Positions 30,218-37,247 of a DNA stretch of 37,623 nucleotides are shown piece after piece (the first letter of the stretch is position 1; each line of letters begins with the position of its first letter). A program made the translations under genes and the position numbers. A model generated the notes under the pieces. It had not been told where the DNA came from. It ran no database searches and saw only the letters and a list, made by a program, of their open reading frames with translations. Origin of the DNA: Burkholderiaceae bacterium (lineage in GTDB: Bacteria; Pseudomonadota; Gammaproteobacteria; Burkholderiales; WYBJ01). Where the stretch lies: assembly GCA_011525945.1 (NCBI GenBank), contig WYBJ01000135.1, positions 1 to 37,623 on the forward strand, given 5' to 3'.

Positions 30218-31198
30218 TCACTGCACCTTGATGTGCGCATCGCGGATCACTTTCGTCCATAACTTACGCTCGGCACGCACCAGCGCGGTCAATTGCGCGG
30301 GCGTGCTGCCCTCGGGCTCGACGCCGTCACGCCCGAGCCGCTCCTTGACTTCGGGCAGCGCGAGCGCTCGAACCGTGGCATCGTGGAGCTTCGCGATTAC
30401 CGCCTGCGGCGTTCTCGCCGGCACGTATAGTCCGTACCAGGAATTCACCTCGTAGCCGGGTATCCCCTGCTCGGCGATGGTCGGTATTTCCGGTGCTGCG
30501 GTGGAGCGTTTCGCACCGGTCACGCCGAGCGCCTTGAGCCGGCCGGCGTTGACGTGTGGAATCGCCGGCAGCAGCGGGCCGAAGCCGAGCTTCACCTGGG
30601 CGCCGAGGAGTGCCGGCAATGCCGCTCCGCTGCCCTTGTACGGGACGTGCGTCATCTTGATGTGCGTCATGGACGAGAGCAGCTCGGCTGCGAGATGGTT
30701 GGAAGTGCCGATGCCCGACGAGGCGTAGTTGATTTCGCCCGGCTTGGCTTTTGCCAGCACAATCAACTCGCGGACATTGCTTGCCGGCAGCGACGGATGC
30801 GCGGCGAGTATGCTCATCGAGTTACCCAGCTTGCTCACCGGCGCGAAGTCTCGGTCTGCGTCAAAGCTGACTTTCTGCCCGATGATGGGAGCGATGACGA
30901 GCGGACCACCTGTGCCGAGCAGCATGGTGTAGCCATCGGACTGCGCGTGCGCGACGATGTCCGCGCTCAGATTGCCGCCGGCGCCGGCGCGGTTGTCGAT
31001 TACGACCTGCTCGCCGAGAATTTCGCCGAGCTTTGCACCCACGACGCGGCCGATGGTGTCGCTCGGACCGCCCGGAAGAAAGCCGACGACGAAGCGGATG
31101 GGCCGCGCGGGATAGGGCTCGCCGGCGTGCGCGATGCATTGCACGAGCAGCCCGGTTGCGACAGGAATAAGCACAGCCCTGATGTGTCTCGCGTGCAT
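30218..31198 (-). CDS. Bug/TctC-family periplasmic solute receptor
   Basis: A 326-residue receptor with a signal peptide (hydrophobic residues 8-24, ending AHAGEP). YPARPIRFVVGFLPGGPSDTIGRVVGAK, DNRAGAGGNLSADIVAHAQSDGYTML, MTHVPYKGSGAALPALLGAQVKLGFG and IPTIAEQGIPGYEVNSWYGLYVP follow, and the protein ends VIRDAHIKVQ. It precedes the tartrate dehydrogenase-like gene in the same direction, so a hydroxydicarboxylate ligand is a reasonable guess. Just upstream lies the stub of a LysR gene in the same orientation. This receptor may originally have followed an intact regulator. Confidence 0.93.
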   Translation of the reverse strand: MHARHIRAVLIPVATGLLVQCIAHAGEPYPARPIRFVVGFLPGGPSDTIGRVVGAKLGEILGEQVVIDNRAGAGGNLSADIVAHAQSDGYTMLLGTGGPLVIAPIIGQKVSFDADRDFAPVSKLGNSMSILAAHPSLPASNVRELIVLAKAKPGEINYASSGIGTSNHLAAELLSSMTHIKMTHVPYKGSGAALPALLGAQVKLGFGPLLPAIPHVNAGRLKALGVTGAKRSTAAPEIPTIAEQGIPGYEVNSWYGLYVPARTPQAVIAKLHDATVRALALPEVKERLGRDGVEPEGSTPAQLTALVRAERKLWTKVIRDAHIKVQ

Positions 31199-31293
31199 CG
31201 TGATCTCCTCGCAGCGTCAGAGTCTCGCAGTTGGCGATGCGATGGTACTCCATAGCCACCGTCCGGTTGAGCGCAGCGCGGTTGACGCACGTC

Positions 31294-31332
31294 GACCGGC
31301 GCGAAGTAATAGAAATCGTCGAGATTCTCCAT
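31294..31332 (-). pseudogene. 5' stub of a LysR-family regulator gene
   Basis: On the minus strand ATG at 31332 opens MENLDDFYYFAPV, nearly identical to the invariant beginning of a LysR subfamily (MENLDDFYYFA-VV, followed by -HGGFAAAGRALG). After 13 codons the similarity stops and unrelated sequence follows, leading to the Bug gene at 31198. So the whole regulator except its first residues is gone. LysR genes of this subfamily commonly stand divergent to pirin genes, exactly as here (pirin start at 31449). Confidence 0.6.
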
Positions 31333-31448
31333 GCCTGCGCCATCGTTCTCCAGATAGCCCACTGAGGACGAATCTTACCGACTAGCGAAGCGCCCCACTT
31401 GACCCCATCTTGCAGATCACGAGCGTTCCATTTCAGCGGGAGAATTCG

Positions 31449-32350
31449 ATGAAGAAGATTCTCGGCCTCTACATTGCCCCGCGTCAGCACTGAGTGGCAG
31501 CGGATTTACGGTTCGGACGCTGTTTTCGTTTGCTAGCCATGGTGAACATCTGAGCCCGTTTCTCATGCTCGACTATGCGGGCCCGACCCAGTTTGCGCCG
31601 GCAACGAAGCCGCGCGGTGTCGGTGAGCATCCGCATAGGGGATTCGAAACGGTCACCATCGTCTATCAGGGCGAGGTCACGCATCGCGACTCGTCGGGCG
31701 GCGGCGGCACCATCGGACCGGGTGACGTGCAATGGATGACCGCGGCTGCGGGCATCCTGCATGACGAGTTTCATTCGACTGACTTCACCCGTGACGGCGG
31801 GACGCTTGAGATGGTGCAGCTCTGGGTGAACCTCCCCGCGAAGGACAAGAAAGCTGCGCCGGGCTACCATTCGATCACGAACGCTGCGATCCCGACGCTA
31901 GCGCTACCCGGCGAAGCGGGAGTTGTGCGCGTGATCGCAGGCGAATATGGTGGTGGGCGTGGCCCAGCGAAGACCTTCACGCCAATGGACGTGTGGGACT
32001 TGCGCCTCAACGCCGGAAAATCGGCACGGCTCGGGTTCGCGAACGAGCGCACCGTTGTGTTGGTGGTGCTGCGCGGAACCGTGCAAGTGAACGACCGCGA
32101 GATCGCTCGCGAGGTGCAGATCGTCGTGCTGGGCAGGTCGGGAGCGGAGGTGGTGATCGAAGCGAACGCCGACGCCACGCTGTTGTTTCTGAGCGGCGAG
32201 CCCATCGCCGAACCGGTGGTGGGATACGGCCCGTTCGTGATGAACACCGAAGCCGAGATTGAGCGGGCGATCGAGGACTTCAACAGCGGCAAGTTACAGC
32301 GCAGCGCCGCGCGAAGTGCCGCAGCACTTGCGAGGATGAGTCCAGTGTAG
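31449..32350 (+). pseudogene. Pirin-family gene with a one-base frameshift
   Basis: The gene starts at ATG 31449 (GGGAG six bases upstream) with MKKILGLYIAPRQH, the usual pirin N-terminus, then meets TGA at 31491. The rest of the protein is intact in the next frame: SGSGFTVRTLFSFASHGEHL SPFLMLDYAGPTQF. It continues with the iron-binding HPHRGFETV and GILHDEF motifs (two His, one His, one Glu) and the second cupin domain, to 32350. Loss of one G after 31492 (TGG AGT read as TGA GT) explains both the stop and the shift. The downstream part can be read from ATG 31565 (261 residues) and keeps both cupin domains. Pirins are Fe(II) proteins, some with quercetinase activity. A sequencing error is possible. 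Confidence 0.8.
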
Positions 32351-32632
32351 CCCGTTTCGCGCGGTCCGTGCGAATTGCCGGAGTTGTGGTGCGCTGTGAG
32401 AGGCGGGTACGCCGCACGCGCCTGGGCCGCGACGAGGTCGGTGCGATGATCGGCATGGATCATCGGGAAACTGGAGCCGCGTCCTTGCCATGCACGACGC
32501 AGCCGACCACCGTGATCGACCCGAGCGGCATCGAGGCGGTGCTCGAGCGCTGCCGCCGGAGTGACCCGGATACGCTCGGTTTCCAGTTCGAGTCCGGGAC
32601 CGCGTAGCACGTGTGCTCGCGGCGCCGTGCGA
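32351..32632. other. Gap between convergent pirin and glutaredoxin-like genes
   Basis: Contains a 79-codon rightward frame (32368-32607) ending VIDPSGIEAVLERCRRSDPD..., without a ribosome site or recognised family. I treat it as unassigned; no terminator hairpin with a T-run was found. Confidence 0.25.
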
Positions 32633-32992
32633 TCAGGACGCGCCGAGTGCCTTTGCGACGCGTTGCGGGTCGAAGCCCACTTGAGGTCGGCCGCGTACGA
32701 GCAAGAGCGGCGTGCCGGGCGACAGGTAGGCGCGAAAACGCGCTGCGCAATTCGCGTCGCGTTCAATGCTGCACTCGCTGAACGCGACGCCGTGTTCGCC
32801 GAACCATGCGCGTGTCTTGGCGCAGAAGGGGCAGGTGTCCGAAGAGATCATCTCGATGTCGCCCGGCGCGGCGAGCGCCGCAATCTGCCGCCCGAGGCGA
32901 TCTTCCGACCGGGCGCGCCACGCTTGCGACGCGATGCCGACGACGAGCACGATCGCGATTACCGGCAACGTGGAACGCAAGCGCGGGTTCAT
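32633..32992 (-). CDS. Membrane-anchored glutaredoxin/thioredoxin-like protein
   Basis: A 119-residue protein. One N-terminal membrane helix (residues 8-22, LPVIAIVLVVGIASQ) anchors a thioredoxin-fold domain. After a charged linker, IEMISSDTCPFCAKTRAWFGEHGVAFSECSIERD shows the redox-active C54-P-F-C57 motif. GTPLLLVRGRPQVGFDPQRVAKAL supplies the cis-Pro loop and C-terminal helix. It probably faces the periplasm and exchanges thiol/disulfide with unknown partners; a further Cys (residue 69) follows. The length is typical for such small anchored glutaredoxin-like proteins. It is alone on the minus strand, about 115 bp beyond the CoA-transferase fragment. Confidence 0.85.
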   Translation of the reverse strand: MNPRLRSTLPVIAIVLVVGIASQAWRARSEDRLGRQIAALAAPGDIEMISSDTCPFCAKTRAWFGEHGVAFSECSIERDANCAARFRAYLSPGTPLLLVRGRPQVGFDPQRVAKALGAS

Positions 32993-33069
32993 GCCATCCC
33001 CAAAATTCGTGCGTGAGGGATCATGTTAGCCAAAAACAGGAAGTCCCCGGGGGATGGCGAGCGTGGGTC

Positions 33070-33084
33070 CGCACCCTGGGTGCG
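33070..33084. terminator. CGCACCC-T-GGGTGCG hairpin
   Basis: A perfect seven-base inverted repeat around one base, downstream (minus strand) of the glutamate mutase genes and CoA-transferase fragment and upstream of the glutaredoxin-like gene. A GC-rich stem without a T-run, it is a candidate factor-dependent terminator or part of a dispersed repeat. Confidence 0.3.
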
Positions 33085-33106
33085 AATTCCGTACCAATCT
33101 GACCGC

Positions 33107-33298
33107 TCATTCCGATCGAATCTGGTCCGTGGGATGTACCACGGCTTGGATCAAGCCGATGACGGCGAGATGCGGATCTTCGATGAACGAGTCCAGCGTG
33201 TGGATCGGCGCGGCCGGAATGTCCGCTGCCTCCAGGGCGCGCAGCCATTCGCCGCTCGACCGAGCGCTCACCGCTTCGGCAAGCAGCCGGGCCGATTC
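33107..33298 (-). pseudogene. Internal fragment of a CaiB/BaiF CoA-transferase gene
   Basis: Directly after the glmE stop codon, and in the same frame, 63 codons read ESARLLAEAVSARSSGEWLR, ALEAADIPAAPIHTLDSFIE, DPHLAVIGLIQAVVHPTDQI and RSE before TGA. EWL-ALEAADIPAAPI-TLD----DPHL is the conserved late region of family-III CoA-transferases (compare the intact copy at 16274). About 300 residues before it and the usual 40-60 residues after it are missing, and there is no start codon. It marks another deletion joint. A CoA-transferase next to glutamate mutase would fit activation of mesaconate, but that is inference. Confidence 0.7.
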
Positions 33299-34753
33299 TC
33301 AGCCGGGTAGCAACACGCCCTCGCTGATCGCGTTCACATCAGCAAGGAGCAGCTCCCACGCTGCGCGTGGCGCTCGGCCCGCAGTACGCCTCGCGAGTTC
33401 CGCGCGGTGAAACTCTCTTATCGCCTCGGGGATCGGCACGCTGCCGAATTCGGCTAGGCGAACCGCGCCGCGCCAGTCTCGAGCGGGCAGCGCACGGTTG
33501 GCATTTGAGCGGTGCGGCGAGAATGGCACGTCGATTACGCCCGCCTCGATTGCGCGAATGGCGCCGAGCGCCGCGTCGCCTTCGCCAAGCTCGAGCGCGC
33601 GGTCGACGATCGCGCGTACCTCTGCCTCGATGATCGATTGTTCGGCGGCGATCTCGGCAGCCGGCGCGAACTGCTGATCGGCGAGCATGCGCAGCACCAT
33701 CTTGGAGGCGGAGACGCCGTGCGCGTTGGCCTCCGGGGTGGGAACGCCGGTGGCCTCGTGCGGCGACTTGGAGATCATGTAGGTCACGTCCCCCAGGTAA
33801 CCCGCCATCGCTGCCATGCAGATAACGCCGAAGGCCTGCCCTTCGTCGGAGGGAAAGCCGCCCATCCATTGCGACATCACGGTAGACAGCTCGACGCCGG
33901 TGAAGCCGAACTTTTCAAGGTAGTGACGCCCGAGGGTGGGAAAGGCGCGCAGCGCCGCCGCGTCTTGCACGAGATGGCACTGCTGCCCGATGCCGAGCGT
34001 GATGTCGCACACGCCCTGCGCGGCCGCGATCAGCGAGTCCAGGATCACGCAGGCCATCGACGTCGATTGCGGCACCATGGTCGAGATCGGAAGGTAGTGC
34101 TCGATGCTCACAGTCACGCCGCGCTCATGGTATGCGCCCATCATCCGGTACGAGTACTGCCAGGCGTCGATCGCGCGCTCGAGCGGGTAGTTCTTCGCGT
34201 ATCCCAGCGAGAACACGACGGGGCCCGCAGTGCACGAGCTGTAGCCGCCTGCGTACATGATCTCGAGCGTAAGGCGGCAATCGGGCGATGCGGTACGCGC
34301 GAAAAGCGGGGCGTCCACTGCGTCGACGATGCGCCGGCAGCCGCGTACGCCGTGGTTCACGGCGGGCAGGCCGTTCAGCAACGAACGTCCCGCCTCGCGG
34401 CTCTGGGCGAGGCCGCGCTCCGCGTCGCCGTAGCGGCATTCGCGAGTATACGAATCGACTGTCGTGGGCAGCAGGTCGGCGCCGGCGGCGCGCAGGCGCT
34501 CGAGCAGCGCGATCTGCGGTTCGATGTCCGCCACACCCGCGCGCGGTTGGACCAGGGTGCGTCCCTCACTGCGCGCCTTGCGCAGGACTGAAGCGGTGTT
34601 CTTCTCCGGGGCCATTACCCGGTGATAGGCGGCGGCTTCGTCGAGGTCGACCTCGGCGCCGGTGGGCCATGCGGCAAGGACTTCGCGGCGGACCCGCTGA
34701 AAACGGTCTTCGTCCCAGCGCGCCATCGTCGGCTTCGGATCGATGCGCTTCAT
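33299..34753 (-). CDS. glmE: Glutamate mutase (methylaspartate mutase) E subunit
   Basis: A 484-residue catalytic subunit that, with adenosylcobalamin bound between it and the S subunit, interconverts L-glutamate and (2S,3S)-3-methylaspartate by radical chemistry. It keeps the family's substrate and barrel motifs: [105 protein letters not shown], and C-terminal [21 protein letters not shown]. The length matches characterised GlmE. ATG at 34753 overlaps the stop of glmS (ATGA), so the subunits are coupled; a longer upstream frame would overlap glmS. A CoA-transferase fragment follows at once. No methylaspartate ammonia-lyase gene is present in the window. Confidence 0.94.
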   Translation of the reverse strand: MKRIDPKPTMARWDEDRFQRVRREVLAAWPTGAEVDLDEAAAYHRVMAPEKNTASVLRKARSEGRTLVQPRAGVADIEPQIALLERLRAAGADLLPTTVDSYTRECRYGDAERGLAQSREAGRSLLNGLPAVNHGVRGCRRIVDAVDAPLFARTASPDCRLTLEIMYAGGYSSCTAGPVVFSLGYAKNYPLERAIDAWQYSYRMMGAYHERGVTVSIEHYLPISTMVPQSTSMACVILDSLIAAAQGVCDITLGIGQQCHLVQDAAALRAFPTLGRHYLEKFGFTGVELSTVMSQWMGGFPSDEGQAFGVICMAAMAGYLGDVTYMISKSPHEATGVPTPEANAHGVSASKMVLRMLADQQFAPAAEIAAEQSIIEAEVRAIVDRALELGEGDAALGAIRAIEAGVIDVPFSPHRSNANRALPARDWRGAVRLAEFGSVPIPEAIREFHRAELARRTAGRAPRAAWELLLADVNAISEGVLLPG

Positions 34754-35181
34754 GGGCCGGCCTCGATCCTGGCCGAGAGATCGGTTTTCAGGTCTTCGAT
34801 AACACGCTGCGGCGTGGTTCCCGGCGGGTAGACTCGGTCGTAACCCATCGCCTTGAACTTGGCGGCCACCGGTCCCCACTCCTGTTTGCCGACGACGATG
34901 TTCCCGCCCACGTAGAGCAGGATGTCGCCGAGACCGGCTTCGATGCACTTCTCGCGCAGCCCGGGGCAATCGAGCTCGCCGTGGCCGTACAGCGACGAAA
35001 CCAGGATGGCATGAGCCGCGGTTTCCACGGCCGCCCTGACGAATTCCTCCTGCGAAACCAAAATGCCGAGACTCACTACGTTGAAAGATGCGGCGCGCAA
35101 CGCGGACGCGAGGATCGTGATGCCGACGTTGTGGATGTCCGCGCCGATCACACCGAGTACCAATGTTGGCTTAGACAACAT
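34750..35181 (-). CDS. glmS: Glutamate mutase S (cobalamin-binding) subunit
   Basis: A 143-residue Rossmann-like B12-binding protein. The DxHxxG motif (D15-I-H17-N-V-G20 in [15 protein letters not shown]) supplies the His that replaces dimethylbenzimidazole under the cobalt. [15 protein letters not shown] and [15 protein letters not shown] (SxL and GG elements of the nucleotide tail pocket) follow. The C-terminus, [19 protein letters not shown], is typical. GGAGGA lies eight bases before the ATG. The start overlaps the end of an upstream frame that looks like the tail of GlmL. The stop overlaps the glmE start. Together they form the mutase, used in glutamate fermentation, methylaspartate-type assimilation routes or amino-acid breakdown. 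Confidence 0.93.
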   Translation of the reverse strand: MLSKPTLVLGVIGADIHNVGITILASALRAASFNVVSLGILVSQEEFVRAAVETAAHAILVSSLYGHGELDCPGLREKCIEAGLGDILLYVGGNIVVGKQEWGPVAAKFKAMGYDRVYPPGTTPQRVIEDLKTDLSARIEAGP

Positions 35182-35407
35182 CGCAGGCTTCCTCCGCCGA
35201 AGTCAGGTGGCGCCGCGTTACGCCTGCCGCCGCACGCGGCGCGATGGCCACGAGCAGGCCCGCCGCGAACAGAGTGTAGCGCCGATCGAGGAGCAGTGCG
35301 GGCGCGCAGGGCCGCAACGACATGGGTGATCCGGGGTTGTAGCAGGCCACCTCCAGCACGCGGCGTGGATGCCATGCCAGGACATAATCCGGTGCCGTCA
35401 CGATCAC
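35171..35407 (-). pseudogene. Probable C-terminal fragment of glmL (mutase-associated ATPase-like protein)
   Basis: This frame ends with TAA overlapping the glmS start and reads VIVTAPDYVLAWHPRRVLEV, ACYNPGSPMSLRPCAPALLL and DRRYTLFAAGLLVAIAPRAA. The pattern HPRRVLE----DP--P-SL-P--P-LL-DR---LFAAGLL---P-AA recalls the C-terminal end of GlmL/MutL, the hsp70-like protein normally encoded between or beside glmS and glmE. Only about 80 of some 450 residues remain, and no credible start exists. The assignment rests on recall of a short motif plus position. Confidence 0.45.
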
Positions 35408-35577
35408 CGCGGGATGCGCTGGACTCCCCCGCGTGCCCGATGCCTGGACGGTGCGCGCGGGCGCACGAAAGGTTGCGATCGGAGGCGAATCCGGCTACAT
35501 GTTGTCACTCGCACGGCCCGTCGCAACAGGGCCGGATTGCCCATCGGGTCGCGGGCCAATCGAACAGGAGTTACTCA

Positions 35578-36393
35578 ATGAGCGTAGTCGAGATCGAACG
35601 CGGCGATGGCGTCATGGTGATCCGGATGAACCGGCCGGAGCGATTGAATGCCCTGGGCAGCGAGTTGCGTGCGGGGTTGAAGCAAGCGTGGGAGGAATTC
35701 CACGCCAGCTCCGAGTTGGAAGTCGCGATCCTCACCGGCACGGGACGCGCCTTCTGCGCCGGCGAAGACATGAAAGAAACGGTGGAGCGCGGTATGCCGG
35801 CCATCGCAGCCTCGCTGGAGAACGTGCGCAACAGCCTCTTCAGCGAAGGCAAACTGGACAAGCCCGTTATCGCGGCCGTCAACGGTTTTGCCATGGGTGG
35901 CGGTTTCATGATCGTCGACAGAGCCGATTTTCGGGTAGCCGTGCGCGGTGCAGTGTTCGAGTCCTCGGAGGCAAAGCGCTGGCTGCTCGGCGGCTACGAA
36001 CACGGGCACATGGGCACCCAGCCGCACACCGTCGCCACCGAGATCGCATTCGCGTTTCGCTTCAGCGCCGAGCGGCTGTACGAGCTGGGCTATCTCAACC
36101 GGTTGGTCGGTAACGTCGATCAGCTCATCCCGGCCGCGCGCGAGATGGCGGCCCATATGCTAACGCTGCCGCCGGCGGCGCGCGTTAACACGCTCGCATT
36201 GATGCGTGCGATGCGCCCGCGCGTACCCGAGGAGATCGAGGAGCTGGCGGCACGGCTGAAAGAACATGGCGCGAAGGAAGATCTGGTGGAATCGCGCAAG
36301 GCCTTCGCCGAGAAGCGCCCGCCGCGCTTCAAGGGTTGGAACGACCCGGAAGACCGCAAGCTTACCCCGAAGCTCGTTTCCCGCACGGGCTGA
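35578..36393 (+). CDS. Enoyl-CoA hydratase/isomerase-family (crotonase) protein
   Basis: A 271-residue crotonase-fold protein. VMVIRMNRPERLNALGSELRAGLKQAW and VAILTGTGRAFCAGEDMKE form the CoA-binding and first oxyanion-hole region. KPVIAAVNGFAMGGGFMIVDRADFRVAVRGAVFESSEAKRWLLGG forms the second. The Glu that follows GGG in classical hydratases is absent here (GGGFMIV rather than GGGCEL). A Glu pair at FESSEAKRW occupies the later acidic position, so isomerase or another crotonase reaction is as likely as hydration. ATG at 35578 has AGGAG eight bases upstream; the frame is open much further left but only as a shadow of glmE. It is divergent from the glutamate mutase genes. Confidence 0.88.
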   Translation: MSVVEIERGDGVMVIRMNRPERLNALGSELRAGLKQAWEEFHASSELEVAILTGTGRAFCAGEDMKETVERGMPAIAASLENVRNSLFSEGKLDKPVIAAVNGFAMGGGFMIVDRADFRVAVRGAVFESSEAKRWLLGGYEHGHMGTQPHTVATEIAFAFRFSAERLYELGYLNRLVGNVDQLIPAAREMAAHMLTLPPAARVNTLALMRAMRPRVPEEIEELAARLKEHGAKEDLVESRKAFAEKRPPRFKGWNDPEDRKLTPKLVSRTG

Positions 36394-36513
36394 CACCCGC
36401 GACTATTCCGTGCGGGGGCCACGACACACTCTGTCCGATCGGCGGTGGATTGCGGCTGGACCCCAAGCATTTGCATCAGCGTGGCAGAATCCACATCGCA
36501 TGAACGAATCACA

Positions 36514-36541
36514 TTGCTTTCTTTGCTCGTCGCGTTAAAGT
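36514..36541 (+). promoter_or_regulatory. Possible promoter for the PEP-CTERM gene
   Basis: TTGCTT (36514-36519) and TAAAGT (36536-36541) are 16 bp apart, about 38 bp before the preferred ATG at 36579. The local base composition is unusually AT-rich, which supports a promoter. Confidence 0.4.
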
Positions 36542-36578
36542 AAGCATGACGCATCAATGCGACCGGGAGAAGGCCGTG

Positions 36579-37247
36579 ATGGGATCTCGATTCGGTATTG
36601 CCAGGGCGTTGCGCACGTTGACGATCGCATGGGTGACGTTGCTGGCAATGCCCCTGCACGCACAGATGCCGGCGCCATTGCCACCCGGGACGGTTCTGCA
36701 GGTGCTCGAGGATGGTCCGGTCACAGCTCAATTCTTGGGTGGGTCGGCGGCCCTGTTCGACAACGAGCTATACCTCGACTCGCCGGCCAACGCCCTGGGC
36801 CGAATTTTCCACAACCACCAAACTGCGCCGTTTACCCAAGTGGCCTTGGGCACCTTCAGCGCTGGAACCGAGCTCATCTTCCGCAACCACGTGGTGAATA
36901 CGTCCGACGATTTCTTTACGGGGCCGGCAGCGCGTAATCCGGACAGCTTGGCCCACGCCCAGGTGACCTTGGTCACAAACGCACAGGTTGCGCTATTCGA
37001 GTCAATCAACAGTATCCCGGCCAACACGCTGCTGCGCGGCAACGGGGCCAATCCAGTCGCATTTGTCGGTTTCGAAGATCTACTGGGCGGCGGCGACTTG
37101 GACTTCAATGATTTGACGTATCTTTTCAACAATGTGACCTCGGCTATCCCCGAGCCCTCGCAAGCCCTACTGTTTCTTGCGGGTCTTGTCCTGATCGGTG
37201 CGATGATACCGCGGGACAGAACCAGGTCAGGCGCGGCGCTCCACTAG
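36579..37247 (+). CDS. PEP-CTERM sorting-domain secreted protein (DUF4114-like)
   Basis: A 222-residue exported protein. The signal peptide spans ALRTLTIAWVTLLAMPLHAQ; the body has a DUF4114-type segment (VAFVGFEDLLGGGDLDFNDLTYLFNN). The C-terminus is a textbook PEP-CTERM signal: IPEPSQALLFLAGLVLIGAM, a membrane helix, then basic PRDRTR. Such proteins are cut by exosortase and go to the envelope or exopolysaccharide matrix; no exosortase gene lies in this window. ATG at 36579 follows GGAGAAGG closely, while ATG 36546 adds 11 residues before the signal peptide. The lower-GC region just upstream holds a possible promoter. Exact function unknown. Confidence 0.85.
   Translation: MGSRFGIARALRTLTIAWVTLLAMPLHAQMPAPLPPGTVLQVLEDGPVTAQFLGGSAALFDNELYLDSPANALGRIFHNHQTAPFTQVALGTFSAGTELIFRNHVVNTSDDFFTGPAARNPDSLAHAQVTLVTNAQVALFESINSIPANTLLRGNGANPVAFVGFEDLLGGGDLDFNDLTYLFNNVTSAIPEPSQALLFLAGLVLIGAMIPRDRTRSGAALH

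Noticed and set aside
34288..35577. Upstream extension of the crotonase gene to a 701-residue protein
   Set aside because: The extension is antisense to glmE and glmS, Arg-rich and without domains; the crotonase has a good ribosome site at its own ATG.
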